Shown here in pieces: positions 17,849-25,768 of a stretch of 64,000 nt of DNA. Below the pieces are notes generated by a model, which saw only the letters and a program-made list of their open reading frames with translations, was not told the DNA's origin and searched no databases. Origin of the DNA: Chitinophaga niabensis. Its GTDB lineage: Bacteria; Bacteroidota; Bacteroidia; Chitinophagales; Chitinophagaceae. The position numbers and the translations under genes are program-made. Positions within the stretch are counted from its first letter, which is position 1, and the number at the start of each line of letters is the position of its first letter. The stretch spans positions 62,001-126,000 of the forward strand of contig JAFIGY010000022.1 of the NCBI GenBank assembly GCA_017849435.1. The letters run 5' to 3'.

Positions 17849-18493
17849 TCACACATCATACCGTTTCAAAAGATTGTCCAGTTCCTTCCGGCTGAGATCG
17901 AGATGCAGGCCATCCATACCAATGGCGCCCTTTTCCCTTAGCTGCCGGATGGTTCTGTTGAAACTTCGGACGGTGATGGCCAGGTAATCCGCGATGTCTT
18001 TCTTGGAAAAGAATACCTGTTGATCCGCCTGCAACATCAACAACCGCAGCAGCGCGTATTCGATAGGGTAGATCTGTTGATAGGAAGCCCTGATACAGGT
18101 TTGAGCGATCCGGGTGGCCAGTTCTTCCACCACGATGCGGTTGAAATCGCTATCCGTTCCCATCAGCTGCAGGAACAACACTCCCGGCAGCACGTATGCT
18201 GTTACCGGTGTGATGGCCTCTATGTTACAAAGGCTGGGGGTCTTGCGGATCGCTTCCAGCTCTCCGGTGATCTCACCTTTACCAAGAAATTCGAAAATAT
18301 AGTCCTTCCCGTTATCCTCCCGGATATAACATTTGGTGATCCCTTCCCGGATAATGTATACGAAATGGATCTGTTCCCCCTGCCGGATAAACCGCGCGCC
18401 GGGTTCAAATGTCTTTACCGTTACCTGACGGGCGTGTTCGCCGGTCTGTAACCGCTCTGCGCAGGATAAAAAAGCCTGGTTTGTTCGTAACAT
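17849..18493 (-). CDS. Crp/Fnr-family transcriptional regulator
   Basis: 214-residue cytoplasmic regulator. The cyclic-nucleotide-binding-like domain spans about residues 25-140 (FEPGARFIRQGEQIHFVYIIREGITKCYI ... FLGKGEITGELEAI) and a winged helix-turn-helix lies at about 150-214 (FSKKDIADYLAITVRSFNRTIRQLREKG). No Fe-S cysteine cluster of the Fnr kind is apparent, and the ligand is unknown. A perfect 16-bp palindrome sits 9 bp upstream of the start codon, suggesting autoregulation. Divergent from the HAD gene. Confidence 0.92.
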   Translation of the reverse strand: MLRTNQAFLSCAERLQTGEHARQVTVKTFEPGARFIRQGEQIHFVYIIREGITKCYIREDNGKDYIFEFLGKGEITGELEAIRKTPSLCNIEAITPVTAYVLPGVLFLQLMGTDSDFNRIVVEELATRIAQTCIRASYQQIYPIEYALLRLLMLQADQQVFFSKKDIADYLAITVRSFNRTIRQLREKGAIGMDGLHLDLSRKELDNLLKRYDV

Positions 18494-18502
18494 AGATGGT
18501 GG

Positions 18503-18518
18503 CGGGACAATTGTCCCG
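18503..18518. promoter_or_regulatory. 16-bp perfect palindrome, candidate Crp/Fnr operator
   Basis: CGGGACAATTGTCCCG is a perfect palindrome, 9 bp from the Crp/Fnr start codon and 54 bp before the divergent HAD gene. The position suggests autoregulation and possibly control of the HAD gene. Binding by the neighbouring regulator is inferred from location and symmetry only. Confidence 0.6.
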
Positions 18519-18538
18519 TTATTTATTGAACCCTTGGT

Positions 18539-18546
18539 TAATTTTG
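18539..18546 (+). promoter_or_regulatory. -7 promoter element of the HAD hydrolase gene
   Basis: TAATTTTG matches TAnnTTTG and lies 26 nt before the ATG at 18573. A clear -33 TTTG at the usual distance is absent; that place is next to the palindrome at 18503-18518. Confidence 0.5.
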
Positions 18547-18572
18547 CATTCTGTTCAAACTTAAAAATAACG

Positions 18573-19265
18573 ATGTTCGATCATATTAAAGTTATCGCAT
18601 TCGACGCAGACGACACGCTATGGGTCAATGAACCCTACTTCCGCGAGGCAGAGTTGAAATTTGCAGAACTGCTGGAAGATTATCTGCCGCAGCACAGCGC
18701 GGTACAGGAATTATACAAGACGGAAATGGCTAACCTCGCCTTGTATGGTTATGGGGTAAAAGGCTTCATGCTTTGCATGATGGAAACCATTTTGCGGGTC
18801 ACGGAGAATACCGCGCACCCGGACCTTCTGCACAAGGCCATCCGGTATGGTCAGGAAATGCTGGGCAAACCTATCGAACTGCTGGATGGGGTAGAAGCCG
18901 TATTACAGGCGCTGAACGGCCGGTACCGGCTGGTAGTGGCCACCAAGGGCGATCTGCTGGACCAGGAGCGGAAACTGGAAAAATCCGGGCTCGCACATCA
19001 TTTTCATCATATCGAGATTATGAGCGACAAACGGGAAAAGGATTATCGCAAACTGCTCCGGCATCTCGACTGCCGGCCGGATGAATTCCTCATGCTCGGG
19101 AACTCCGTCAAATCAGACGTGTTGCCCGTACTGGCAATAGACGGGCATGCCGTACATGTACCATATCATATCACCTGGGAGCATGAACACATAGCGCAGC
19201 CGGTGATACATCAGCGGTTCCGGCAGGTAAATGTGATCACGGATATTTTAAATCTGTTGCCATGA
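18573..19265 (+). CDS. HAD-family hydrolase
   Basis: 230-residue cytoplasmic phosphatase-like protein. The catalytic motif I is VIAFDADDTLW (Asp11 nucleophile, Asp13 acid/base), motif II lies in LVVATKGD, and motif III/IV in FLMLGNSVKSDVLPVLAIDG. A helical cap lies at about residues 20-100. The substrate is unknown. The frame is open upstream to 18534, but the ATG at 18573 directly precedes the conserved first strand and fits the -7 element at 18539. Confidence 0.9.
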   Translation: MFDHIKVIAFDADDTLWVNEPYFREAELKFAELLEDYLPQHSAVQELYKTEMANLALYGYGVKGFMLCMMETILRVTENTAHPDLLHKAIRYGQEMLGKPIELLDGVEAVLQALNGRYRLVVATKGDLLDQERKLEKSGLAHHFHHIEIMSDKREKDYRKLLRHLDCRPDEFLMLGNSVKSDVLPVLAIDGHAVHVPYHITWEHEHIAQPVIHQRFRQVNVITDILNLLP

Positions 19266-19272
19266 AACAATT

Positions 19273-20262
19273 TCAGGTAAGTACGGCGTCTTTGCTGTAT
19301 TTATGTTTGTATTCAAGCGGGGTCAAACCGGTGATCTTCCGGAATACCTCCCGGAAAGCTTTGATATCCGAATAACCCACTTCGTACATCACTTCATGGA
19401 TCGTTTTGTGGCCGCCGGATTCGAGCACCTTCTTCGCGAGTTCTATCTTTACGCGTTGTTGATATTCGAGGGGCGTATTGCCGGTGGCTTTGATGAAACG
19501 CCGGTCAAAATTGCGTCTGCTGAGTGAAAGACTGCTGGCGAGTGCCTGCATGGAGATCTTCTCTGCAAGGTTGTTCTCGATGTAAGTCTGCGCCTGCCTG
19601 ATCTCAGTATCCGTGTGATGCTTCTGTCCGTTGAAAATAGTGAAGGGTGACTGGCTGCTGCGGTCGATATCCACCTGGAACACCTTGGCACAGTACACCG
19701 CCGTTTCCCGGTCGTAGTATTTTTCCACGAGATACAGCATCAGGTTGAGGAACGAGAACGCGCCGCCATTGGTATAGATACCCTGTTCATCCGTGATCAG
19801 CTTTTCCGTTTGCAGCTTTACGGCCGGGAACATTTCCCGGAACTGATCCGCCGCATTCCAGTGTGTAGAGCAGCTCCTGCCATCCAGCAAACCGGTGGAA
19901 GCCAGCAGGAAAGCCCCTGTGCAGATGCTGGCTACTTCCGCTCCCTGGAAATATTGCTGCCTGATCCAGTTAACGACGGCTTTGTTTTTTTCTACGGTTG
20001 CCTCCAGCTCATGATGCGCCAGCGCCGGTATGATGATCAGGTCTGTATGAGAAACCTGCTGAACAATCGTATGTGGCCGGATGGCAAACAGGCCGTCATA
20101 CAGCTCCACATTCCAGGCGGTACCCGCCAGCTGTACGTTGAACACAGCTTCTTTTCCCCTGCTGATGTAATGCTTGTTGGCCTTGAGGATGAATTTGTAG
20201 GCCCCGATCACACTGCTGAGGTTGTTCTGTCCTTCAGATATAAGAATGGTAAGGTGTTTCAT
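19273..20262 (-). CDS. GlxA-type transcriptional regulator (DJ-1/PfpI + AraC)
   Basis: 329-residue regulator with an N-terminal DJ-1/PfpI amidotransferase-like domain (residues 1-180; nucleophile-elbow Cys in EVASICTGAFLLASTGLLDG) and a C-terminal AraC-type double helix-turn-helix (about 225-320; LASSLSLSRRNFDRRF ... EVMYEVGYSDIKAFREVFRKITGLTPLEYK). Members are ligand-responsive activators; the ligand here is unknown. A paralogue lies at 28315-29277. It is divergent from a cupin gene with a 134-bp shared region in which both directions carry TACCTTTA, a near match to the -7 consensus. Confidence 0.93.
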   Translation of the reverse strand: MKHLTILISEGQNNLSSVIGAYKFILKANKHYISRGKEAVFNVQLAGTAWNVELYDGLFAIRPHTIVQQVSHTDLIIIPALAHHELEATVEKNKAVVNWIRQQYFQGAEVASICTGAFLLASTGLLDGRSCSTHWNAADQFREMFPAVKLQTEKLITDEQGIYTNGGAFSFLNLMLYLVEKYYDRETAVYCAKVFQVDIDRSSQSPFTIFNGQKHHTDTEIRQAQTYIENNLAEKISMQALASSLSLSRRNFDRRFIKATGNTPLEYQQRVKIELAKKVLESGGHKTIHEVMYEVGYSDIKAFREVFRKITGLTPLEYKHKYSKDAVLT

Positions 20263-20277
20263 GGCCGGAGTTTACTG

Positions 20278-20362
20278 TAAAGGTAAGGTTTTGATATGGC
20301 TAAAATGCCCCTTGGAGATATTTTATGGTCTATTTAGAGAACGGTATAAAAATGTACCTTTA
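20278..20362. promoter_or_regulatory. Divergent -7-like elements of the GlxA and cupin genes
   Basis: TACCTTTA occurs on the minus strand at 20278-20285 (16 nt before the GlxA start) and on the plus strand at 20355-20362 (35 nt before the cupin start). Each differs from TAnnTTTG by the last base only. Confidence 0.4.
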
Positions 20363-20396
20363 TCAACATAGACAAACCCCATAAATCCATGCGCAT

Positions 20397-20966
20397 ATGG
20401 AACGTAACGTTTTTATCAGATCGTGCCTGTCCGTGGCCGCCATGCTGTCTTTCCCCTTTCACGTGCTTGCACGAAAATTTGCTGTTGACAAAGGTTTTAA
20501 AGTAGATGCCGGTAAAGACAGGCGCAATAAAAGCCTCTCGCTTTTTGAGGGCGATACCTTTTACTGTAAAGTATCCACAAAGGATACAGACGGAGGGATC
20601 TATGTATTTGAGTCCACCCGCATCAGGAACGGCGGCCCTTCTCATCATTATCATTTCGAGCAGGATGAATGGTGGTATGTGTTACAGGGGGAATTCCTGT
20701 TTAAAGTGGGAGAGGAGATGTATCACGCGAAGGCCGGCGATAGTATTTTCGGGCCGAGGATGATACCGCACAGTTTTGCGAAAATCGGCGAAGGGGAAGC
20801 GCGGCTGTTGATGTTCTTTCAACCTGCAGGTAAAATGGAAGAGTGTTTCCGGAAGATCAGCGAAGGTATAACGAAAAATATGACGGAGGCCGAGCAGGAC
20901 CGGTTCCGGGAAGAGCACGGTTTCAAGCGGGTGGGTCCTCCCATCGATCACTTTAAGAAATGGTGA
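20397..20966 (+). CDS. Exported cupin-domain protein
   Basis: 189-residue protein with an N-terminal signal-like segment (MERNVFIRSCLSVAAMLSFPFHVLA) and a single cupin barrel at about residues 45-150. The metal-site pattern is clear: SHHYHFEQDEWWYVLQGEFLFKVGEE (His-x-His...Glu) and later GDSIFGPRMIPHSFA with the fourth ligand His. The catalytic role is unknown; many relatives are dioxygenases or isomerases. It is divergent from the GlxA regulator, which is a candidate controller. It is followed without a gap by a convergent hypothetical gene. Confidence 0.88.
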   Translation: MERNVFIRSCLSVAAMLSFPFHVLARKFAVDKGFKVDAGKDRRNKSLSLFEGDTFYCKVSTKDTDGGIYVFESTRIRNGGPSHHYHFEQDEWWYVLQGEFLFKVGEEMYHAKAGDSIFGPRMIPHSFAKIGEGEARLLMFFQPAGKMEECFRKISEGITKNMTEAEQDRFREEHGFKRVGPPIDHFKKW

Positions 20967-21377
20967 TCATTGGATGAACACATCCTCCCGTGTAAGATCG
21001 TAGAACAGGTTTTGCAGCTGATGCAAATGCACCAGGGGGCGGCCATAGGGAACCAGACCCGCGGAAGAGTTAGCCAGTGGCTGAAAAGCGCCGGATACCT
21101 CCCGGATGTAAATGCTGCTGGTTCTGTTATACCTGTAGGCATACGTGTCAGGATCTTCACCATAGGCTTTATCACCCGGCAGGAAACCGAAGCGTAGCAG
21201 ATGCGAGGTTTCCAGGGGCAGCGGGTGCACTTTATCCAGCGGCAATTTGCTTTTTGGGAGGGAGGAGTTATAAATATGCCCGTCCAATATGCCTTCCACG
21301 CGGAACACAGTTTCGATCATGTTATAATCATAATACCATACCATATTGCCGATACGGATATCCGTTTCCTCTATCAT
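20967..21377 (-). CDS. Hypothetical protein of the Bacteroidota RIGN type
   Basis: 136-residue protein of unknown function. The opening IRIGNMVWYYD and the ending VHLHQLQNLFYDLTREDV match a pattern I know from small hypothetical proteins of Bacteroidota chromosomes and phages (LRIGN-start, HQLQNLYFALTGEEL-end). Intermediate Pro/Leu-rich text with LLRFGF is also typical. No catalytic motif or signal peptide is seen. It stands alone here, without other phage-like genes. Divergent from a VOC gene. Confidence 0.75.
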   Translation of the reverse strand: MIEETDIRIGNMVWYYDYNMIETVFRVEGILDGHIYNSSLPKSKLPLDKVHPLPLETSHLLRFGFLPGDKAYGEDPDTYAYRYNRTSSIYIREVSGAFQPLANSSAGLVPYGRPLVHLHQLQNLFYDLTREDVFIQ

Positions 21378-21443
21378 AATCGCTGTAATTTATACTGCAA
21401 TGATAGTTTTTCATACTGACATAGGGCTGTCACACCCCCATTT

Positions 21444-21451
21444 TACTTTTG
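21444..21451 (+). promoter_or_regulatory. -7 promoter element of the VOC gene at 21490
   Basis: TACTTTTG matches TAnnTTTG and lies 38 nt before the ATG at 21490, giving a predicted leader of about 35 nt. It supports the internal ATG over the upstream end of the open frame at 21346. Confidence 0.5.
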
Positions 21452-21489
21452 AACTGACAAACGATCATTTCACCTTTCAAACCAGTAAA

Positions 21490-21903
21490 ATGGCTAACAC
21501 ACCAACACTCAGAGGATTTGCCACTATCAGTTTTTTCGCGGCCGATCATGATGCCGCCAGGCAATGGTACACACAGCTCTTCGGCGTAGAGCCTTATTTT
21601 GTAGTGCCCGGGTATGTTGAGTTCCGGGTAGGAGATTATCAGCATGAATTCGGCCTGATAGACAGCCGCTATGAAGTAGGAGGGCCCGCTACGAAACCAG
21701 GCGGTGCAGTCATGTACTGGCATGTGGATGATGTGAAGAGCATGTTCGAAAAGCTGCTGTCTATGGGAGCCACCGAACATCAGGGCATTATCAACCGCAC
21801 CGAAGGATTTGTGACTGCTTCCGTGACAGACCCTTTCGGAAATATCCTCGGCATTATGTACAACCCGCACTACCTGGCGGTTTTAGCCGCCAGGAGAGTT
21901 TGA
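21490..21903 (+). CDS. VOC-family (glyoxalase-like) protein
   Basis: 137-residue VOC-fold protein: LRGFATISFFAADHDAARQWYTQLFGVEPYFV forms the first beta-alpha-beta unit and EHQGIINRTEGFVTASVTDPFGNILGIMYNPHY the last strands, the standard DPFGN-LGI ending. A metal site may include His in MYWHVDDV and a C-terminal acidic residue, but glyoxalase activity cannot be shown. The ORF is open from 21346, yet the -7 element at 21444 and family alignment favour the ATG at 21490. It converges with the MFS gene. Confidence 0.9.
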   Translation: MANTPTLRGFATISFFAADHDAARQWYTQLFGVEPYFVVPGYVEFRVGDYQHEFGLIDSRYEVGGPATKPGGAVMYWHVDDVKSMFEKLLSMGATEHQGIINRTEGFVTASVTDPFGNILGIMYNPHYLAVLAARRV

Positions 21904-21909
21904 AGGTTG

Positions 21910-23073
21910 TTATTCACCGGAGAGTTCCAGCACGGGCACCGTTTGTTTCCGCATACAAACGAAGCTTAACGCGAACGCCAGTACGAAAAGCAGGATGCTG
22001 ATCCAGATGATCTGGTGAACGCCGTAGGAGGTGATCATGAACCCGCCCAGCATGGTGCCGATCGTTACGCCCGCGTTCCCGAAGGATACCATCAGACTGG
22101 CCGCCAGTTCCGGTGCATCCGGTGCTTCAGAAGTGCTGCGGGTTTGCCCGATCAGGAATCCTCCGGTGTGGATAAATCCCCAGATAGAGATGATAATGGC
22201 CATCGGAATGAACAGGCCGCCGAAAGTATAGGCCAGCAGGTGAACGAAGATGAGAGATAAGAGGAACAACCGCGTGGTCAGGATCACGTTCCTGCTCAGT
22301 GCGATTCCGGTAAGCCAGTTCCCTGCAATGCCTGCGCCACCGAATAACAGCAACATCAAACTGATCTCTCCTCCGCCCATCCGGGATATTTTTCCGAGAT
22401 ATTCCGCCAGATAACCATAAGATGCGAACATGCCGGCGATCATGATCAGGGTCGCCGTCAGGTTCACCCAGAGCTGCCGGTTGCCCAGCGCTTTCAGCTG
22501 GCTTTTAGTGGATGTTTTTTCCGCTACCGGCATAGAAGGCACAAAAGCTGCCAGCGCGAGGAATGCCGCGAGGTTGATGAGTCCGGATAATACAAAGGAT
22601 GCCTTCCAGTTTACGAGTTCCGCCACATAAGTAGTGATGGGAACCCCTAACACCGTGGCCACACTCAATCCGCCTAATACTACAGACACCGCTTTGGGCG
22701 CGTCTTTCGGCTCTACCTGTCGGGATGCCGCCACCGTGGCCACCGCCCAGAAAACAGGATGAAGGAAGGCCGGAAGTATCCGCGCAATCATCAGCATGGT
22801 GAAGTTGGGGGATATGGCGGAAAGGACGTTGGACACCGCGAAAATAGCCAGCACGAGGCACATCATCACTTTGCGGTTGAACTTCGAGGTAAGGAGCACC
22901 GAGAACGGTCCTGTTAACGCAATCGTCAGCGCAAATCCGCTCAGCAGCCAGCCGGCCGTATCGATGGAAACATGAAATTCCCTGGCGATGGTGGGCATGA
23001 TCCCGATCACCCCGAATTCCGTTGTAATAATGCCAAAGGCGCCAAGAGCCATGATGTAGATAGACTTTTTCAT
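21910..23073 (-). CDS. MFS transporter, AraJ/YdhP-like efflux permease
   Basis: 387-residue inner-membrane transporter with about 12 hydrophobic segments. The N-terminus GAFGIITTEFGVIGIMPTIAREFHVSIDTAGWLLSGFALT is characteristic of the sugar/drug efflux (DHA1, AraJ-like) group. The loop 2-3 motif is degenerate (LLTSKFNRKVMMCLVLAIF). Likely exports small organic compounds; substrate unknown. It lies 71 bp downstream of an ArsR-type repressor on the same strand, separated by a terminator-like hairpin, so it is probably regulated by that ArsR from its own promoter. Confidence 0.9.
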   Translation of the reverse strand: MKKSIYIMALGAFGIITTEFGVIGIMPTIAREFHVSIDTAGWLLSGFALTIALTGPFSVLLTSKFNRKVMMCLVLAIFAVSNVLSAISPNFTMLMIARILPAFLHPVFWAVATVAASRQVEPKDAPKAVSVVLGGLSVATVLGVPITTYVAELVNWKASFVLSGLINLAAFLALAAFVPSMPVAEKTSTKSQLKALGNRQLWVNLTATLIMIAGMFASYGYLAEYLGKISRMGGGEISLMLLLFGGAGIAGNWLTGIALSRNVILTTRLFLLSLIFVHLLAYTFGGLFIPMAIIISIWGFIHTGGFLIGQTRSTSEAPDAPELAASLMVSFGNAGVTIGTMLGGFMITSYGVHQIIWISILLFVLAFALSFVCMRKQTVPVLELSGE

Positions 23074-23103
23074 AAATTGATTTATTCAGATGTATCGATA
23101 TAT

Positions 23104-23140
23104 AAAAGCGCAGGCATGGGTCAGGTATTTTAACCTGCGC
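23104..23140 (-). terminator. Hairpin between ArsR and MFS genes
   Basis: Read on the minus strand, GCGCAGG (23140-23134) pairs with CCTGCGC (23114-23108) and is followed by TTTTAT. An alternative inner stem CAGGT/ACCTG (23122-23137) competes with it. It begins 4 nt after the ArsR stop. It may end the ArsR mRNA or attenuate read-through into the MFS gene. Confidence 0.6.
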
Positions 23141-23144
23141 ATAG

Positions 23145-23420
23145 TTAACTCTTCAAAGCCTTGAGAAAATGAATGTATTCGTCCAGCACCTCCTGGTTCA
23201 GGACATATTTCAGGTTCCGTCCTTCTTTTTCGGGAATGAGCAGTTCTGCCTCCACCAGTTGTTTGAGGTGGTGGGAGATGGAAGGTTGTGCGAGGTCGAG
23301 GAAGTCATAAACTTCCGTACAATACAGGCATTCTTTCCGCTTTCGCAGTTCCTGCAATATCATCACCCGGCTGGAGTCGCTCAGGGCTTTGGATATTTTC
23401 TCAAACTTCCGGCTATCCAT
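23145..23420 (-). CDS. ArsR-family winged-helix repressor
   Basis: 91-residue DNA-binding protein: KISKALSDSSRVMILQELRKRKECLYCTEVYDFLDLAQPSISHHLKQLVEAELLIPEKEGRNLKYVLN, the standard ArsR/SmtB winged helix with recognition helix QPSISHHLKQL. A Cys lies at ECLYCTEV, close to the ELCVCDL metal site of ArsR, but the pattern is not a clear metal motif, so the inducer is unknown. Its probable target is the MFS gene downstream and its own promoter, which share an ATATATCGA element. Confidence 0.9.
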   Translation of the reverse strand: MDSRKFEKISKALSDSSRVMILQELRKRKECLYCTEVYDFLDLAQPSISHHLKQLVEAELLIPEKEGRNLKYVLNQEVLDEYIHFLKALKS

Positions 23421-23442
23421 ATGGTTTCTTTCAAATACGTGG

Positions 23443-23474
23443 CAAATATAAATAGATATATCGAAATGTATAAA
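23443..23474 (-). promoter_or_regulatory. Promoter of the ArsR gene
   Basis: On the minus strand TATATTTG (plus CAAATATA, 23443-23450) is a consensus -7 element. TTTA (plus TAAA, 23471-23474) lies 20 bp upstream as a weak -33. An ATATATCGAAA element between the two boxes (plus strand 23456-23466) recurs as ATATATCGATA upstream of the MFS gene. Confidence 0.55.
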
Positions 23475-23517
23475 TGTTTTTTCAGGGTAAGCAGGATCAG
23501 CATCATAACAGCTGCTT

Positions 23518-23901
23518 TCATGGATATCTTTTTTGTTTTTCCATGTTCCGTTTTACCTGCCACGCTAAGATCCGCATGATCAGATCAAGCGGCATGGGCC
23601 AGGCCAGTGGAAACTGTATGGAGCCTTTTCCCTGCTTGTAAGCAGAGAGCGCCTGCTCAAAGGCGGGATCATCCGTTGGCGCGGGATAAAACCCGATATG
23701 ATGTTTGAAAACGGCGAAGTGAACGAGGTTACCCGCCAATGTAAAGGTAGGCATTCCGTACTTGATCGTTTCCTGCGCTTCAGGGGCGGCTTTTCTCACG
23801 GTTGCCCGGATCTGCTCCAGCACCAGCCGGATATCTTCCGGATAGCCCGCAATGTAGGCGTCTATGCTTTCTGCCGGTTTGTTCTTTTCTGTTTTGGTCA
23901 T
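23518..23901 (-). CDS. DUF1801 / YdhG-type protein
   Basis: 127-residue paralogue of the DUF1801 protein at 12705-13163: SIDAYIAGYPEDIRLVLEQIRATVRKAAPEAQETIKYGMPTFTLAGNLVHFAVFKHHIGFYPAP is a textbook match, with the proposed frataxin-like fold. Biological role unsettled. It ends FPLAWPMPLDLIMRILAWQVKRN, the usual C-terminal helix. Monocistronic. Confidence 0.87.
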   Translation of the reverse strand: MTKTEKNKPAESIDAYIAGYPEDIRLVLEQIRATVRKAAPEAQETIKYGMPTFTLAGNLVHFAVFKHHIGFYPAPTDDPAFEQALSAYKQGKGSIQFPLAWPMPLDLIMRILAWQVKRNMEKQKRYP

Positions 23902-24026
23902 GGTTTCGCTTTACTGGACAAGATGATGCTTTTTTCAGGCTTGTCATTTTAAAAAATGATGTTATTTTTCATTTTTCCCCGTAACTGCCCACGTCTCAAA
24001 ATCAATTTGCACCTACAACGAAACGT

Positions 24027-25766
24027 ATGAGAGGGATTATTGTTTTTCTATTATCGACACTTTTTTACAGCTACGGGTTTGCTTACAATTACGGCGAGCA
24101 CAAGATCATCGGCGATGCGGCTTTTCTGCGGTTCATACAGTCGCTGCCGGAGCAGGAGCGGACCAGCCTTCTCCGTTATCTTCATATCAAAAACGATGCC
24201 GCCGGGAAGCCTTATTATTTCGAGGGCTTATCCGGGAAGGACCGCCAACTTATCTCTTATGGCGTACTGAACGGCTTGAGCGGCGATCATGAAAGCAATC
24301 CGCTGCTGCTGGAGGAGCAGCTCCGGTATCAAAGCTCGGTGATGGAACGGATCATACAACTGCATGAGCAATATATCAGGATGGGCTATACGGCGGCGCC
24401 TGACGGGAAACTTTCCAGGCTGGATTTCAGCTATGCCCTGAAAGCGGCCTTGAATATCTCTCACTTTTATGAATACAGGAAGGGCTTTAAAGAGCAGCTG
24501 CGGCATTTTGACAAAGCAGTCATCAAACAATGTGAAAACCCTTCTCTTGTAGACGGTATTTTCAAACGGCTGGGCAAAACCAATGCCGTCAACATGTATG
24601 TGACGTTACATGTGCTGGCCATTGATCTTGCGGAACAAAGCGGCCGTCTTATCCGCAGTGACGAGGAAACTGCCTGCCGGCTATTGTTCTATGCTTTTCT
24701 TTTCAATGGTTTTGCGGATCATTTCCTCGAAGATGCTTTTTCCGCAGGCCACCTCGTTGTGAACCGCACTATTTTCCAGTCCCTCACCAATAACAAAGCG
24801 CTGCATGACTTCTACTGTGCGAATGGCTGCAACGTGGTGAACAGTAAGGGAGAGGTCTGGCATGCCTACGGGGACGGGCAGTTTAATAATCCTCATCACA
24901 GCTGGCATAAGGACACTGCGTTGCAGGCGATTCATTACACGGAATACACCCCGGAAGCCTCCCGCATCATCCATGCTGTTTATTTGTCCCTCAACGATCT
25001 TTCCACGGCGTTCCGGCAGGCGGCAGATGATGCCGGGCATAAGGCTTTCCTCGAAACCATCCCGGATAACAGAGGAGAGCAGCCGCTTTACCTGATCCGT
25101 CATATTCCCAGTCTGGAATGGATCCCTATTCCCTACAACTCCGATCTCGCCGCACTGTTCCCTGAACCTTCGGCCATCACACCGGCGATGAAGAAAGCGA
25201 ATGAACCACTCCGGTACCGCGATTTCGTGCGAAGCCGCGTGGGAAATTCCCTCGTGGTAGGGCTCACGAGCGGCTTCTTCAGTGAACATTACCTGAGGGG
25301 GCCGGAAGTGCGCATCAACGCAGGGAACTTCAGTCGCCGCTTCGATTACAACAGCGACGGTGGTAAAAAAGGACTGCTGGATCACTGGCTCGGCTACACG
25401 CTTAGCTACAGTTTCGCGAACCTGAAAGACGATAAAGCGGCTGTAATCACCACCGCCGCGCAACAAGTACGCGGCGGGATCAAAGGGAATTTCGATTACT
25501 GGGTAAGCAATAAACGCTTCATCGGTTTTTACAGTTATGTGGAAGCGGGCGCACAGTTCAATTCCGGCGGTACCCGATTTATATTTGTACCATCGGCAGG
25601 CTTCCAGTGGTCGTCTCTCGTGAACATCAATCCGCAGACCATGAAAAGCTGGATCCGCATTCCGCTGCAATACCTGCTGCCGTTGAAACTGCGCTACGGC
25701 GTGGTGGTTTCACCCGGGGAAGTGCCGAGGTATTTTTCGGCGGCGGATATTGATATTTTGTTGTGA
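24027..25766 (+). CDS. Exported zinc phospholipase C/P1-nuclease-like protein with barrel-like C-terminus
   Basis: 579-residue exported protein I cannot name with certainty. Residues 1-19 are a signal peptide (cut after GFA). Residues about 20-330 are alpha-helical with spaced His/Asp motifs: YGEHKIIGDAAF near the mature N-terminus, ISHFYEYRKGF, and ADHFLEDAFSAGHLV (His232, Asp236, His242). The last resembles the metal-binding helix of zinc-dependent phospholipase C / S1-P1 nuclease relatives. Residues about 400-579 alternate hydrophobic/aromatic residues (LGYTLSYSFANLK, FIGFYSYVEAGAQF, FVPSAGFQWSSLV) like outer-membrane strands. Hydrolysis of phospholipid or nucleic acid at the surface is an inference. 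Confidence 0.65.
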   Translation: MRGIIVFLLSTLFYSYGFAYNYGEHKIIGDAAFLRFIQSLPEQERTSLLRYLHIKNDAAGKPYYFEGLSGKDRQLISYGVLNGLSGDHESNPLLLEEQLRYQSSVMERIIQLHEQYIRMGYTAAPDGKLSRLDFSYALKAALNISHFYEYRKGFKEQLRHFDKAVIKQCENPSLVDGIFKRLGKTNAVNMYVTLHVLAIDLAEQSGRLIRSDEETACRLLFYAFLFNGFADHFLEDAFSAGHLVVNRTIFQSLTNNKALHDFYCANGCNVVNSKGEVWHAYGDGQFNNPHHSWHKDTALQAIHYTEYTPEASRIIHAVYLSLNDLSTAFRQAADDAGHKAFLETIPDNRGEQPLYLIRHIPSLEWIPIPYNSDLAALFPEPSAITPAMKKANEPLRYRDFVRSRVGNSLVVGLTSGFFSEHYLRGPEVRINAGNFSRRFDYNSDGGKKGLLDHWLGYTLSYSFANLKDDKAAVITTAAQQVRGGIKGNFDYWVSNKRFIGFYSYVEAGAQFNSGGTRFIFVPSAGFQWSSLVNINPQTMKSWIRIPLQYLLPLKLRYGVVVSPGEVPRYFSAADIDILL

Positions 25767-25768
25767 GT

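Noticed and set aside
24681-25670. 329-codon minus-strand frame opposite the phospholipase-like gene
   Set aside because: Shadow frame with no recognisable motifs; the plus-strand gene has a signal peptide and conserved motif pattern.
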